NCBI GenBank assembly: GCA_016648135.1
Contig: JADDOH010005033.1
Span: forward strand, 62,001-126,000
Reading direction: 5' to 3'
DNA: 64,000 bases
Source: Agrypnia vestita
Taxonomy: Eukaryota; Arthropoda; Insecta; Trichoptera; Phryganeidae
The notes beneath the pieces are model-generated. The model searched no databases, had not been told where the DNA came from, and saw nothing but the letters and a program-made list of their open reading frames with translations. This document shows positions 1-10,470 of this stretch, piece by piece. How positions within the stretch are numbered: the stretch's first letter is position 1; every line of letters begins with the position of its first letter. The position numbers and the translations under genes are program-made.

Positions 1-639
1 GGGGATTCCCCTAACATTAAATGAATGGATTTTTTGAGTTCTCAAGTTGTCAATTTTAACTTTTATTTCACAGCATAACATGAGTTCTTTCATTTAGTTT
101 CGTTGGGTTATTAATAAGGTTAGGTGCTCATTTCATATAGTTTTTGTTTTGTAATAAGTTGTCAATTTTAACGTTTATAAAAGTGTAACTCTTATAAAAT
201 AATTTCTAATTAAAAGAGATATTTATTTTCGACCGCTGGGAATGTACAAACGGGTAAAAGAAATGTGCTTTTTGAACAAAAATTTTCCGGTGATTAAATT
301 ATTATTAATTTCTTAGTAAAAAAAGAGCAATAGTGTATTATTTATTACCTTGTTGAATAATTTGTATTCGTATTCAAATAATAGACTTGATATTCGTATT
401 CGTATTCGTGATAGTAGTATTCGTTGCATAACTACCTATAACCCCTTGTAGTATAAGCATGGTGTATTTTAAGTATATAAATGTATTTTTATAAAAATAA
501 TCTAGATGTATTAAGATATCATGAGAGGCAATACGCACTCCGTAAATGAAAGATGAATTTATTTTAATTTTCAAATTCCTTTTACTATAACTGGAACAAT
601 TTCTTTAAACATAGGTTCATTAATGATAAAATTAATATT
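1..639. other. AT-rich DNA without a gene
   Basis: No supported coding frame. A short degenerate ATTCGT microsatellite lies at about 365-422. Confidence 0.6.
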
Positions 640-783
640 TAAAATAATATGGATCGTATGAGTAAGAGGAGAATGGCAAGTGTTAAAGGCAATAGGTACA
701 GAAAGCATCCGCGAAAGACCAGGCATGATCAGATATACAAAATATTGAAGGACGGCCCGTTAAAAGCTTCAATAACCGAATAG
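640..783 (+). pseudogene. LINE ORF C-terminal tail relic
   Basis: The plus frame reads RMDRMSKRRMASVKGN, then RKHPRKTRHDQIYKILKDG, and stops at 781. This is the basic tail that follows the reverse-transcriptase domain in many insect non-LTR retrotransposon ORFs (pattern G-R-P-R-K-T-W-x-D-Q-I). A sister copy at 63,110-63,254 keeps GSKNRGRPRKTWYDQILKIL, so both belong to one family. Only the 3' end is present, as expected from 5' truncation during target-primed reverse transcription. Function is lost. The family assignment below LINE level is open. Confidence 0.6.
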
Positions 784-1049
784 GTTAGTGAACGAGTAAA
801 ATAGATATTACATGAAAGTAAACCTGGCAAAGGTGATATAATCAGGACAGTAGAGTACGGCATTCTATCCTCTGCGCCCACTCCTGTGGAAATACTGCGA
901 GATGGTTAAATACTTTTGTATGTTAACGTAATACTCACAAAATATCACTTTCGAAGGATAATGAAATATTTTGTTTTGCTTGTAAGTGTGTATACGTAGC
1001 ACAACAGAATAAAAATCCGACGCTTAATGGAAAACAACCATAAAACATC

Positions 1050-1346
1050 TTCATCCTCCGCTTGTGTTAGGATTATGTTCTGATGTTTCTCGGTTGCTGC
1101 TCCTTGGATATGGATGACCAGATGCCTCTTCATCGTTTTGATGGTCTTTCTGGAGGTCTGATGGCTGCAGATATCTCGATCTTCACTATTCTTACCACTC
1201 TTTCAAATCAGCTCTGTCCACGTGGTCTCTCCAGTATCTCCTTCTATATCTTCCCCATCGCACGACATCTTCTACATCGTAGATCTTATGAATTTCGGAG
1301 TTTCGTTCTCTGTCTCCGATGGTTACTCCTGTTTTTGTTCTCGTAG
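1050..1346 (-). pseudogene. LINE endonuclease/RT ORF tail relic
   Basis: On the minus strand a frame reads IYDVEDVVRWGRYRRRYW, then RDHVDRADLKEW, and meets several stops. This resembles the C-terminal tail annotated as endonuclease-reverse transcriptase in insects (R-R-x-W-x-x-H-V-x-R-M). A diverged second copy of the same family is at 45,730-46,010, with KICDVEDAR and RRRRYWRDLVDRAD in the matching place. Frameshifts and stops show it is dead. The plus-strand ORF over this region is its antisense shadow. Confidence 0.6.
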
Positions 1347-1381
1347 TGTCGGTTCCTGTTTCGTATACATATCTAAAGTCA

Positions 1382-1565
1382 ATTAATTTTAATTAATCAA
1401 AAACTTTGTATCAACCACTTGGAGTAAAATCACGTCTACCGGCTTAGATAATACTGTATCTTCGTCAGAACATACCCATATACTCCTGACGAAAGTACAG
1501 TGGTATCAAAATCGGTAGACGTAAAGCTACTCCAAATACAAAGTTTTAAATAAATTAAAATTAAT
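1382..1565. repeat. Fold-back with head-to-head hammerhead-like motifs
   Basis: Arms of about 85 bp (1382-1468 and 1486-1565) are inverted copies around a 17-nt loop. Each arm starts at the loop with CTGACGA. It is followed by a short stem (GATAC..GTATC in the combined consensus) and a decayed GAAAC, then GGTAGACGT. The core layout CUGANGA-stem-GAAAC is that of a hammerhead ribozyme. The cleavage triplet and helices I/III were not identified, and GAAAC is mutated in both arms. Confidence 0.6.
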
Positions 1566-2304
1566 AATTATATCCAACCACAAAGTTAACGCTACAAACC
1601 TTCGATTTATTTTTCGAAACGTAGATTTTTTCTTTGTATTTATCTTAAATATGATTAATCTACAATATTTTCTCCGTAAAACTCGCCTCAGTAGCAAAAA
1701 ATACCTCTTAAAAATATTCTTTGTTTATTTTTTTCGACAAGTATATTATATTTCATATAAATATAAATGTAAGTAAGTATCTAGATATTATATTTTATAT
1801 AAATATAAATATAAGAAAAAAGTCATAGAAATTTACTCGAAACCAGTTTTAAGCGGAATAATATCATAAAAGTATATTTTAAACCTGTTCCAAACATTCT
1901 GAAGCTCGCACAATAATTTCCCGGGTGTAACCAAACACCCACCCTATTGATTTCTCCAAGGGCTTCCACCACAGAAACACATCCGATATCTCGGGAAGAA
2001 TTTATCGGCGCACTCTGTAATATTATAGGCGCATTGTAATGTATAGTCGAATGCTATATCTATTCATATTGTTTATACGCGGGTGACGTCATTCCAGTTT
2101 CAATGTATTTGGATATCGTGTTTACGATTCTGAAAAATTTGACGGGATATTAAAAAAAAATTTTTTTTGACTGCTTCTCAGCATAACGAAACATTTTTTA
2201 CGGTAAGCATATATTTATATAGCATACGAATGTACTACGAAATTTCATAAAAATTATTTATCAAAATTGTCAAATAAATTAAGCTAATAAAAACATAATT
2301 TAAG
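1566..2304. other. Unassigned, locally GC-richer at 1,910-2,110
   Basis: AT-rich apart from 1,910-2,110, which contains a small CGGGTGT/ACACCC hairpin near 1,921. No coding frame was found. Confidence 0.4.
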
Positions 2305-2708
2305 AAAATCAAAAAACCCGACTACATAAAAAAGTTAACATTAAATATAAAATAAAAAACAAACTGCGTCAAAAATTAACTTTAAATAAAAACTGAAAAG
2401 AAGATACAAGTCCAGTAGTTTAGAATTACCCATTATTGTGAAGATTTGAGCCGGTGTAGATTTTTAATGGGTCCCGACTGTTAAAAGTCGCCATGTTCCG
2501 CACTAGAATTTATTATTGTTTCATGTGTGTATCGATCATGAAACTATTTAAATGGTTTAGTTATTCAATATTACTTAACATAATACTAGATTACTGGACT
2601 TGTTTTTTCTTTTCAGTATTTATTAAATGTTCATTTTTTACGCAGATTTTTAAATTTATTTTATTTTATTTAATTTTCACTTTTTACGTAGTCGGGTTTA
2701 TTGATTTT
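2305..2708. repeat. Fold-back element with ~115-bp inverted arms
   Basis: The left arm 2305-2417 and right arm 2592-2708 are inverted homologues, sharing ACCCGACTAC, CTGCGT, ACTGAAAAGAA and ACAAGTCCAGTA blocks in the same order. The 174-bp centre has no gene. The ORF at 2,493-2,750 is a low-complexity shadow of the right arm. This is probably a non-autonomous DNA element; no superfamily was recognised. Confidence 0.7.
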
Positions 2709-2995
2709 TTAAATTTACTCTTTTATTTTATACTTTTTAGTTGGGATTAAAAGACGTTAATTTTTTTATTATTTATTTATTCCTAATTGTGTAAATAAAT
2801 AATATTAAGTAAAGCTTTTGGTAACGGTCATTAAAATTATCTTTCAAAGCAGCAAAATTTTGGGTTTGTCATTCTATTATATGTCATTCAATAGAATTAT
2901 ATTGTGATAATTATTTTTCACGTTAATAAGACCTATTATTCAATTGTATAAGAACTTTATCACAGCTTTATTATAAGTATTGAAAAATTAAGTAC

Positions 2996-4192
2996 CAATG
3001 TACCATTGCTATCTATGCACTTTTGCCATCTCATAGGTAGTTCATCGATCCCTTTACTAAAAAACCATTCGGACGGGAATCAATAAAATCTTTGAAGGCG
3101 GTTGGGACTGCCCCATCGGAGTTGAATTTTTTCCTTTGCAAGAAGTTATCCAAATTTCGAAAAAAATGGTAATCTGTTGGGGCAAGGTCCGGAGAGTACG
3201 GTGGATGTCTTAGACATTCCAATTGAAGCTCCTATAATTTGGTAGCCGTCTGTTGTGCAGTGTGTGGTCTAGCGTTATCATGAAGCAGCAGTGGCCTAGA
3301 GCGATTAACCAGCCTCGGTTGTTTAGCAGCTAGCTTTTCCATCATGGTTTGCAGTTGCTGACAATAGACATCTGCCGTAATCGTCTGGCCAGATTTAAGA
3401 AAGCTGTAGTGAACGACACCAGCACTAGTCCACCAAACGCTCACAAGTAACTTTTTTGGAGTCAATTTTCGCTTGGGGCATGGTTTGGCTGGTTCGGCAG
3501 GGTTCAGCCATTGCGATGAGCGCTTCCGATTATCGTACAGGATCCACTTTTCATCACAGGTAATGATTCGATTTAAAATCCCTTCATTATTGTGCCGGTT
3601 GAGTAATGCAACACAGCAGTCAACGCGCGTTTGTTGATTTGCTTCACTCAATTCGTTAGGTACCCACCTTTCAAGCTTTTTCACCTTACCAATTTGCTTC
3701 AAGAGGATTAAAACAGTTTAATCACTAACACCGCAGCCTGCAGCTAACTCGGATGTGGTTTGCGATGGATCCGCTTCCACAATAGCCTTCAATTCTTCAT
3801 TATCAACTTTGGTCTCCGGCCGTCCACGGGGCTTGTTCTTCAGGTCGAAATTTCCAGAACGAAAACGTTGGAACCAAAAACGCACTGTGTTTTCTTTTGC
3901 GGCACCGTCGCCATACACATCATTAATCCTTCGAGACATTTCTGCAGCACTGGTGCCACGGTGGAACTCGTACTCGTAAATAACGCGATATTTCAAGTTT
4001 TTCATTTTGTAAACTGAGTGACGCAAAGAAAAAACAATTGAGGAAAAAACAAATGAATTATAATTTTCAAAACACAAGTACATGAGTAAATAGCTGTATA
4101 AATTTGGATTTGGAATTCCTAACCAAAGAGAAGATATTTGAGATCAAATTTGCCAGTACGGCAAAACGCCAATTTCAAATGTAAGGACCTAA
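2996..4192 (-). mobile_element. mariner transposon, copy 1 (left end degraded)
   Basis: Similarity to copies at 43,962 and 54,598 begins near 2,996 and runs to the right terminus at 4,192, which ends GGACCTAA and is followed by TA. The left inverted repeat is missing or too diverged to place. This copy retains the central ~172 bp lost from copy 2 and the 411 bp lost from copy 3, so it is the best template for the family's layout (about 1.3 kb intact). Confidence 0.85.
2999..4005 (-). pseudogene. mariner transposase pseudogene, copy 1
   Basis: A DD34D transposase read leftward from ATG at 4005 (MKNLKYRVIYEYEF). The N-terminal helix-turn-helix region is complete. The first catalytic Asp is in ITCDEKW, the second in LLHDNARPH and the third in SPDLAPTDYHFF, 34 residues after the second. 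Compared with copies 2 and 3 there are two nonsense changes: Lys to TAA at about 3,718 and Glu to TAG at about 3,232. A one-base loss near 3,060 shifts the C-terminus, and a Gln to Pro change lies nearby. All three catalytic residues survive, but no full protein can be made. It resembles the mellifera/cecropia-like mariner groups; the subfamily is not certain. Confidence 0.9.
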
Positions 4193-4273
4193 TATATTAC
4201 CCTCTTTTACGTCGCGCAGTCGGGTAAAAATGAGTGATTTTTGCAAAGAGATGATTAAATATAAAAAATAAAC

Positions 4274-4361
4274 CTTTTTTTTTTTTTGAAATGCAGACGT
4301 GAACACGGAATCATGTCGCAACAATATTCTTATTATTTTCAAAATACGCTAAACGCTTGTG
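4274..4361 (-). mobile_element. Truncated SINE1 (3' part only)
   Basis: Matches the 3' body of the SINE copies at 42,444, 55,792 and 59,858 (GAACACGGAAT, CAATATTCTTA, TAAACGCTTGTG in reverse order) and starts with a T-run that is the poly-A tail on the minus strand. The tRNA-like head is absent. Confidence 0.65.
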
Positions 4362-5258
4362 AAGCTCCTCTTCCGTGACTGAAATTCAACAGCAATAAAG
4401 ACCATGTACTTTTTGAGATTTTTTTTGCGTTAAAATATTTAAATGGAATACTGAACTGCGTTTTTATGAATATTTTTAATACATTCTATTTGAAACTATA
4501 TTTTAAATTTATATGGTTAATTTCTTTTGCATCGACTATTGTTATTAAAATAATTATATTATTTATAACAATAAAAATAGCTAAATAAGATATTGATAAC
4601 TTTATCACTATATATCACATTAGTCGAATTTTATCCAAAGAAAATATATTTGTATGTAATCTTATGGTAAGTACCATAAATAAAATTTGTTTAAATGATG
4701 TAATATTTTAAGTTATGATTGTAATATTAATAAACTAAAATGGGAATGATAACTTTTATTTGAAAACCAAATTATAAAATCTAACTAAAATATACCGTAA
4801 TTTTTTTTCCAGAGCCGCAATAATTAAATGCGAAAAATAAATATAAACCTGTTTGAATAAATATTGCCGCCGCAGTCGTAAATCTACGAAGATTTAATAT
4901 TTAGATTAGTGATCTGACGTAGATGACCACATTAACTGGTGAAAACGGTCTTGCCAACTTCAAACTGCGTTCTGAACTCCACTAGAGCAGAAAAATGTAG
5001 GCCATTACATTACCTTGGGCTTATTTATTGTGTCGTTTTGTAGGCTTTAAAGGATTAAGGGTACGCCCAGTTCTGGCTCATTTATATAATAGGCAATGAT
5101 AATACATTGTATTATTAATTAGTATAACCCTTTGTTTGGAAAACTTTGCCCTAAAACAATATTGTACAGTTAAACAATTGAGAATTATTTGTGTACACAT
5201 TTTTAAATGGACAAACATAGGTGCGTTAAAAAAGGCGAAAATTTCACCATATTTTGTA
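4362..5258. other. AT-rich DNA, nothing recognised
   Basis: No coding frame or repeat partner seen in the window. Confidence 0.5.
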
Positions 5259-5505
5259 ACCTATAGAGAAATTATAGAAGTCTCACGAAGTCGAAGCTAT
5301 TTATATGAAAAACATGTATGGAAATCTTTTGTACGATGGCCCAGAGCTTACAACGTGTATGAGTAGGCTTAAGTGATCCTGTTGACGATCAATTAAGGGG
5401 ATTGGTGAAGTTTTGGTGAGGAATTGATGATCTTTGCATTTACATACTGCAAAGTTCACTAATTCCTCCGTAAAAAACATCCACACATTATCACATTTTT
5501 TGGAT
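5259..5505 (+). repeat. Dispersed repeat F, copy 1
   Basis: Shares AGAAGTCTCAC, TCTTTTGTACGATGG, CTTACAAC.TGTATGAG and ACATCCACACATTA.C blocks in the same order with 63,255-63,470. Its right edge runs directly into the 116-bp tandem array. No protein signal. Confidence 0.7.
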
Positions 5506-6076
5506 ACTGTATATTGTATATTCATAGTATTATATTATTTTATTTAGAAAACATATTTTAAAATAAAAATTATTTGCACAATTTTATACAAAAACTTGAT
5601 TTCTGAATTAATTTCTTGGAAACTGTATATTATATATTCTGAGTATTTTATTATTTTATTTAGAAAACATATTTTAAAACAAAAATTATTTGTTCAACTT
5701 TATACAAAAACTTGATTTCTGAATTAATTTCTTGGAAACTGTATATTATATATTCTGAGTATTTTATTATTTTATTTAGAAAACATATTTTAAAATAAAA
5801 ATTATTTGCACAATTTTATACAAAAACTTGATTTCTGAATTAATTTCTTGGAAACTGTATATTATATATTCTGAGTATTTTATTATTTTATTTAGAAAAC
5901 ATATTTTAAAACAAAAATTATTTGTTCAACTTTATACAAAAACTTGATTTCTGAATTAATTTCTTGGAAACTGTATATTATATATTCTGAGTATTTTATT
6001 ATTTTATTTAGAAAACATATTTTAAAACAAAAATTATTTGTTCAACTTTATACAAAAACTTGATTTCTGAATTAAT
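5500..6076 (+). repeat. 116-bp tandem array, five units, A-B-A-B-B order
   Basis: The anchor CTTGATTTCTGAATTAATTT recurs at 5595, 5711, 5827, 5943 and 6059, an exact 116-bp period. Two variants alternate. Type A has ATTTGCACAATTTTA and type B has ATTTGTTCAACTTTA, arranged A, B, A, B, B. The first unit is more diverged. Near-identity of later units implies recent amplification. The array abuts an unrecognised open frame at its right. Confidence 0.9.
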
Positions 6077-6436
6077 TTCCGTAACAACCGGAATGTTAAT
6101 TAATTTTGATTTCTCGTCGAATGCCCACACCGATATCATTATGGCGGATTTGAATAAATCGCAGAACTCGAAGAGTCTTTCTCTACTTGTCTCTGTCAGC
6201 CATCCAAAGGGGTATTTGTTAGTCCTTATTATATTTTCTTTCTCTATGAATCTTTGGCGAAGGATTTCTCCGAGCATCCCCGTGATGGAGGCTGAATGCT
6301 TTTCTGAACACTTCAATATATCAAAGACTCTATTTTCCGACCTCGGTCCATCCCCAGGGAAAAGTATTTGTATGACCCTCATATATCTTTTTCCATCAGT
6401 TAATATGGCCGAATATGAACAGAGTTGCCGAATCAA
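6008..6436 (-). CDS. Unrecognised protein-like open frame, possible exon
   Basis: A 142-residue minus-strand frame. Residues from the ATG at 6436 down to about 6076 have balanced, charged, protein-like composition (e.g. KYPFGWLTETSRERLFEFCD, MISVWAFDEKSK) and are GC-richer than the flanks. The last ~20 residues run into the tandem array and are probably spurious. The frame stays open upstream of the ATG to TTTTTTTAG at about 6445, a good 3' splice acceptor, so this may be an internal or last exon, a captured gene piece or an endogenous viral fragment. No family was recognised. The overlapping plus-strand frame (6060-6491) is equally long but more hydrophobic and less protein-like. Confidence 0.4.
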   Translation of the reverse strand: MIRQLCSYSAILTDGKRYMRVIQILFPGDGPRSENRVFDILKCSEKHSASITGMLGEILRQRFIEKENIIRTNKYPFGWLTETSRERLFEFCDLFKSAIMISVWAFDEKSKLINIPVVTEINSEIKFLYKVEQIIFVLKYVF

Positions 6437-6449
6437 TGTAATCTCTAAA

Positions 6450-7729
6450 AAAATCGTACATTTAAATTATTGTGTATTTTTATTATATTGAAGATTTATG
6501 TAGGTATATTAAATTTTATACCTTCACTCTTTTCTGATTCGTCTATTTCTTTGAATTATTTTTCATTTAATATTTTTATTTTACTTTTATGCTTACCTAT
6601 ATAGTGGACTTGGTAAAAAAAAAATTTAAAAAAAAAATTGAAAAAATAAACTTGAAAATAAATAAATTTCATCAATTCTTCATTATAGACTTACTAGGGA
6701 TACAATATCATCAACGGGACGTAGTCTTTCAAAAAACAGCTGGGACAGCAATTTCTAAAATAACTCCAAAAAAAACCTAAGTTTTAATATGAATAATGTT
6801 ATTCCTATCTCATTTATATTATATTGTTTATCCTCTTCCAGATACGTGTTGTAACTTTCATTAAAATAAATCATTATTGTTTGGGCAGAATTATATCTTA
6901 GAATCCTGCCAAAAACTTACTTAAGTTCTTGAAATTACGTAGCCGTTCCTTTCAACAGTTTTCACATAAGCACAAGTTGTTGAATGTAAAATACTTAGAT
7001 TGATAATGCCCTCTTAAGGAAAAACGTGTCTCATAAAAATTAAATAAGTAGAACTAAAACACTTATGGAGATCTAGAAATTTACTTCCTTAATTGAATTT
7101 TTTTGTTATTATTCATAATTTAACGACTGGTGAGCAAAATAAATTAAAATGAAATTACACTTGTGAAGTTATGATTTTCACAACAAAATTTTATGATTAC
7201 AACAACATATTCTGATTTATTACTTAGAAAAGTACACAGAAAGAACAATCGATTGAAAAAAATAATCGTCACATTAAAATATTATATAATATTACTACCT
7301 ACATACATACAATTCTACAATATTCATCTATTTTTTATGGCATATTCGTTAAAATATTCTACCATAAAAAAAATGTGCAATCGCTGCGATGACTACCAAC
7401 ACCTATTTATTTGATTGTTTTTTTTTTTAATATCTATCAAAGCGATTTTCATAAATTTATTTAAATAAAAAAATTGTTTTTAAAATTGTTATGTTATGTA
7501 TGTTATGAGAATACAATTACTGGATTTTTTCCATAGAGGGATAATTATTAGTTAAAACCAATTAAAGAAGTCTCACAGAGACAAAAACGAATCATAATTC
7601 GTAATTCTCATAAGAAACGTGTATCTATAGGTATATGTCACGGAAATTAGTAGAGATCATTGAAGATCGGACTCTATAGAGACGGCAAAGAAGTTTTATG
7701 ATGTATATTAAACAGCATATTGTCAGAAG
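6450..7729. other. AT-rich DNA, nothing recognised
   Basis: Low-complexity A/T tracts near 6,615-6,665 and 7,410-7,470. No supported gene. Confidence 0.5.
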
Positions 7730-7824
7730 ACTAGAATGAGAACAAATTACACAAAATCGAGTATATCCCAGAACTCTGCATACTCTGAAAGAGTCTAGAA
7801 TAAACAGAGGAAATGGCTACTAAA

Positions 7825-7842
7825 TTCGCGAAACGTCTGGAA
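7825..7842 (+). promoter_or_regulatory. Heat-shock-element-like array upstream of TATA
   Basis: Units spaced exactly 5 bp: TTC 7825, GAA 7830, GTC 7835 (one mismatch), GAA 7840, about 12 bp upstream of the TATA box at 7854. The copy at 23,869-23,886 keeps TTC, AAA, GTC, GAA in the same register. Spacing and position fit an HSF-responsive promoter; activity is inferred. Confidence 0.5.
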
Positions 7843-8012
7843 ACCCAAAATTGTATATAAAGGGACGATGCCATTGCGGAATACAGTTGTTTGTGATGGT
7901 TCTGCGATTCCGTAGAAACTAATGATAGAAAAAGCGGCCACTAATGCGAATTTTCAGTGACAAGCGCAATAGACCACGAGACCATATATAGGGAGTTCGA
8001 TCACACGCATGC

Positions 8013-8025
8013 GAATATTCTAGAA
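8013..8025 (+). promoter_or_regulatory. Canonical three-unit heat-shock element
   Basis: GAATATTCTAGAA is a perfect nGAAnnTTCnnGAAn match inside LTR-like copy 1. The homologous positions in the 24.1-kb and 30.3-kb copies are degenerate. Confidence 0.5.
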
Positions 8026-8259
8026 TACGGGTATTAAATATTCCACAGACTAGTAATTAGTGTAAAAATAGTATGAAATAAATAACAGAGCACCAGTTAA
8101 ATTTATGTCCAGTGACATTCGTGATTAAATAAACACATGAATTGATTTTACGAATTTCATTTGTCTTCCACTACCGCGAGCCCGTGATAATACTTTACAT
8201 ATAACTTATGTTACAAAGCATGAATATTTTTCATATAATTTTTTGAAACCAAATCAAAA

Positions 8260-8720
8260 AATGGTTCACAATTGACCCACAATGTAATCAAAACGAATAT
8301 CTTGAAACATTGTAATTTTATTTCGACGTACAAAGGAGGTAACAGCCATTCACGTCAAAGCAGAATACCACAGTACCTGTCGTCTAATAATCTTATTTAT
8401 TCATCCTTAATTGACTATTGTTTTACACTCGCAGATATTTTGTTGCCAAGCGAAAGCCTTCATTTGAATTCTTGCCTTTTCTTCCTCCCAATTACGGAAT
8501 AAAAATATTCGAACAACGGGGCGATTGTTGGAGACTTTGTCTGCAATAAATGCCGAGGGAAAATTACATTTTCGGAGAGAATTATTTCCACAACAATTCG
8601 GAGATCTTCTCATTTCGCAATGCAATCAAGTCGGTGATATTTGGATATCACTTAAATCAGCAGAATGATAAGGTGATTGTTTCTCAAGAAATACATTAAT
8701 CTCGGGGATCGTCGAAAGGT
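8260..8720. other. GC-richer unassigned region, candidate conserved noncoding DNA
   Basis: More complex in sequence than its surroundings, lacking repeats found elsewhere in the window, and with several homeodomain-like (TAATTG, CAATTA) and GATA-type (GATAAGG) words. Short ORFs on both strands do not look like proteins. Could be a regulatory element; this is inference. Confidence 0.25.
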
Positions 8721-9685
8721 TTTACAAATAAATACCTTTCTCAAAAATAAATACAAACAAAACAAAAATTTTAATTTTTTGTAAATTTGTTTTAAACTAT
8801 TGTCAAGATACTTTCCTTCGTACAAAATGGTGAATAATTAAAATGTTTTAATGGATTAAAACAAAAATATTGATCGTGTAAAAATGATTTAACATTACAT
8901 TATATACTTACAAATAAATAATTCATATAATTTTACGTACGAGTACATATATAAATTATATTAATTAAAAAAAGGATTTGCACCATTTTTATTATGAAAA
9001 AGTACAACAAATGTACAAAAAAATACTGTAAATGTTAAATAGTAAAATTTTATATTAAAATTACGAATCGTAATAAAATAACAAAAATCAATCGTCCTAG
9101 TCCTTTAAAGTAATAAACAAAAAATAATTTTTAAAATTTCATTGATTTACATTTTTATTTATATAAAATGTTTGGTAGGTACTTCACTTCCTTCCCACAA
9201 TTTGGAATAAAGATATAAATAAATAAAAAAGTAAATATTTAATATTTGTATATTTCCAATAATTAACAGTATTCAATATTTATATGCATGAATATTTTGT
9301 ATATCTGTATGTTCGTTAGAATATATTTTATAACATATGAATGTTATTTAACCAAAGCTTTTTGCTTTAATAACATTGATTAAAAAAAACAATAAAAATA
9401 ATATTATTCAGAAATACTAAAAAAGGAAGTAACTCAATATAAATTTGTATACTGTTTTTTTGATTTATTTGCTCAACTTTTCTGCTTTTATGGTGTTTGT
9501 TCCTGTTGGAGCATCAATTAAGGTTTCAGGTATATTTCACTATTCTTTTCTGAAAAGGTAAGTCAAGATGAAGCAATTTAAACACAAAACAGTAAACAAA
9601 TTCATTGTATTCAGAAACATAAATGTTTAAACAGATAGATTTGTTACCTAAATGTTTTTTTTCTATTCAATAGGCCAGAAGAGCC
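8721..9685. other. AT-rich DNA, nothing recognised
   Basis: Very A/T-rich; no gene or repeat partner seen. Confidence 0.5.
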
Positions 9686-9828
9686 AATAACAGAAGCGAA
9701 ATACATCACAAAATACTCAGGCTTGAGTAAATCACGTAGATTAAATTGTGACCTCACGGGGAATCGAACCCGGAACCCCCGCTGTGAGAAGCCAATGTCA
9801 TACCACTGGGCTATGAGTGCCGCCGACG
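9686..9828 (-). mobile_element. SINE2, tRNA-headed, copy 1
   Basis: On the minus strand a tRNA-like head has an A box TAGCCCAGTGG and a B box GGTTCGATTCC. The head is followed by a body shared with 12,515-12,660 (TGAGGT.ACA, TTTACTCAAGCCT, TTGTGATGTA). The arms do not form a clean functional tRNA cloverleaf and a SINE body follows, so this is a pol III SINE rather than a tRNA gene. Confidence 0.7.
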
Positions 9829-10231
9829 TAGTATCTTCTCCAGATGGAAGGCAAAAAGGTAAGAAGATATTTAATCCTTAAATATAAACTTTTTTATTTT
9901 CATCATCCGTTGATATTTATTTTCAGTAATAAAATGCTACCAGTTTCTGAGTAGTGTGCTAAGAATTTTAATTAAATAAAAATATCGCCATACTTCTAAA
10001 ATACGCATTAAACCTGAAAAAGCAGCTTTTTAAATTTCTTAATCGTATTCTAATTTTGGTAGGAGTTATTTAAGGATAATATTTATGTAAGAATGTTTCA
10101 ATGCACATTTAATATAAAATTTATGTAACCAAATTTGTAAATATGACCCATGTTTGCCTTACTAAGTACACACATGTCACAAAATAGATTGTCTGAATAT
10201 TCATTTGTAAGAATAATATTTATATATATTA
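9829..10231. other. AT-rich DNA, nothing recognised
   Basis: No supported feature. Confidence 0.5.
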
Positions 10232-10291
10232 CTAGCTGGGCCCGCGTGGCTTCGCACGCGTAGATTTTTAGTACACTGTTTGGACGTCATA

Positions 10292-10319
10292 GAACTTTCG
10301 CGAACCTTCTAGAACATTT
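10292..10319 (+). promoter_or_regulatory. Heat-shock element array, five perfect units
   Basis: GAA 10292, TTC 10297, GAA 10302, TTC 10307, GAA 10312, then TTT 10317: alternating pentamers with exact 5-bp steps, as bound by HSF trimers. Confidence 0.7.
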
Positions 10320-10356
10320 TCCCTCCAGAATTTCAAGAAATTTATCTAATGTACAG

Positions 10357-10369
10357 GAACCTTCTAGAC
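10357..10369 (+). promoter_or_regulatory. Heat-shock element, short
   Basis: GAA 10357, TTC 10362, GAC 10367 (last base off) in the 5-bp register. Confidence 0.5.
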
Positions 10370-10414
10370 ACACCGACATATTCCGCCACTCAGTTATAGT
10401 TATATTATATTATA

Positions 10415-10442
10415 GAACTTTCGGGAATTTTCTAGAACCTTC
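10415..10442 (+). promoter_or_regulatory. Heat-shock element array, six perfect units
   Basis: GAA 10415, TTC 10420, GAA 10425, TTC 10430, GAA 10435, TTC 10440: an uninterrupted perfect array, stronger than the usual three-unit site. Confidence 0.75.
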
Positions 10443-10470
10443 TCCTTCCAGAAATTTTTAGAGCAGGTTT

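Larger units (their letters stand above)
7730..8189 (+). mobile_element. Solo-LTR-like repeat, copy 1
   Basis: Contains TATATAAAGG at 7854, a string of short blocks shared with 23,850-24,281 and 30,120-30,543, and a right end (TTTCATTTGTC.. CGAG.CCGTGATA) matching the ends of those copies and of the inverted copy at 57,860. The shared CGTGACA-type 3' end and internal TATA box suggest an LTR. No internal retroviral genes are present. The left boundary is uncertain. Confidence 0.5.

Noticed and set aside
3755..4017. Plus-strand ORFs over mariner copies (also 44,638-44,900 and 55,039-55,296)
   Set aside because: Antisense shadows of the transposase N-terminal region, conserved only because the copies are related.
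6060..6491. Plus-strand ORF of 143 residues
   Set aside because: Overlaps the minus-strand frame, which has the more protein-like composition and an acceptor-like edge.
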